Source: Spirochaetes bacterium RBG_16_67_19 (GTDB taxonomy: Bacteria; Spirochaetota; Spirochaetia; SZUA-6; DRHE01). Taken from it: a stretch of 5,111 bases of DNA. The notes beneath the pieces are model-generated. The model searched no databases. It was not told where the DNA came from and saw nothing but the letters and a program-made list of their open reading frames with translations. The position numbers were made by a program, and so were the translations under genes. Shown piece by piece: positions 4,997 through 5,111 of the stretch. Location of the stretch: NCBI GenBank assembly GCA_001829505.1, contig MIBK01000095.1, forward strand, positions 1-5,111, read 5' to 3'. The number at the start of each line of letters is the position of its first letter. The first letter of the stretch is position 1.

Positions 4997-5111
4997 CTAT
5001 TCGATCCTGTCGGCTCCTCCCACCAGCTTGTTCAGGGAATACTCGATGATGCCGTCGGCGCCGCGCTCGATGAGCCGGGGAATGATCTCCCGCACGACCG
5101 CCTCGCTGACC
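4997..5111 (-). CDS. hisG: C-terminal end of probable ATP phosphoribosyltransferase (short-form HisG), start off the window
   Basis: An open frame enters from the right edge and ends at TAG 4999-4997, giving 37 residues. It includes VVREIIPRLIERGADGIIEY and then SLNKLVGGADRIE. The pattern IIPxLxxRGAxGIIEYxLNK resembles the C-terminus of short-form HisG, the first enzyme of histidine biosynthesis, which joins ATP and PRPP; the short form needs HisZ as regulatory partner. This is recalled family resemblance over a short tail, with none of the catalytic part visible, so another protein with a similar end cannot be excluded. It is convergent with the URO-D-like gene, 25 nt away. That an intact gene lies here is likely; the name is moderately supported. 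Confidence 0.55.
   Translation of the reverse strand, partial: VSEAVVREIIPRLIERGADGIIEYSLNKLVGGADRIE

Overview
The window is strongly GC-rich apart from one AT-rich intergenic patch. It holds six or seven bacterial protein genes and no RNA genes, insertion sequences or CRISPR arrays. The gene set points to an anaerobic or microaerophilic Gram-positive lineage, most likely high-GC Clostridia or a relative: a dedicated energy-coupling-factor (ECF) vitamin transporter with two fused ATPases, a rubredoxin-less rubrerythrin-like diiron protein, a corrinoid/URO-D-type methyltransferase paralogue, and what looks like a short-form HisG. This is inference from gene content; no marker gene is present.

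Left part, minus strand, read from 3709 down to 1: a compact five-gene operon. The order is ferritin-like diiron protein (3709-3230), fused double ATPase of an ECF transporter (3233-1818), EcfT transmembrane coupling protein (1821-1045, extended here to a CTG start), ECF S component (1019-459) and YggS/PLPBP, the pyridoxal-phosphate homeostasis protein (450 to beyond the window edge). The first three genes overlap stop-to-start (TTGA, then CTGA). The last junctions are 25 and 8 nt, so one transcript and translational coupling are likely. The three ECF genes form a complete self-contained transporter; its B-vitamin substrate cannot be read from the sequence. The adjacent PLP homeostasis gene makes a vitamin B6 compound the best hypothesis.

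Middle: a 191-bp divergent intergenic region (3710-3900) with a promoter for the operon on the minus strand, two possible promoters for the rightward gene, and between them a strong GC hairpin followed by a T-rich stretch that looks like an intrinsic terminator or attenuator.

Right part: a plus-strand URO-D superfamily gene (3901-4971) of the MtaA/MtbA-like zinc methyltransferase kind, not HemE. It converges on the 3' end of a minus-strand gene (4997 to the right edge) whose last 37 residues resemble the C-terminus of short-form ATP phosphoribosyltransferase (HisG).

The most interesting points are the asymmetric fused ATPase, whose three departures from consensus all fall in the same composite ATP site; the combination diiron protein - ECF transporter - PLPBP in one operon; the run of non-ATG starts including a probable CTG; and the hairpin inside the divergent promoter region.
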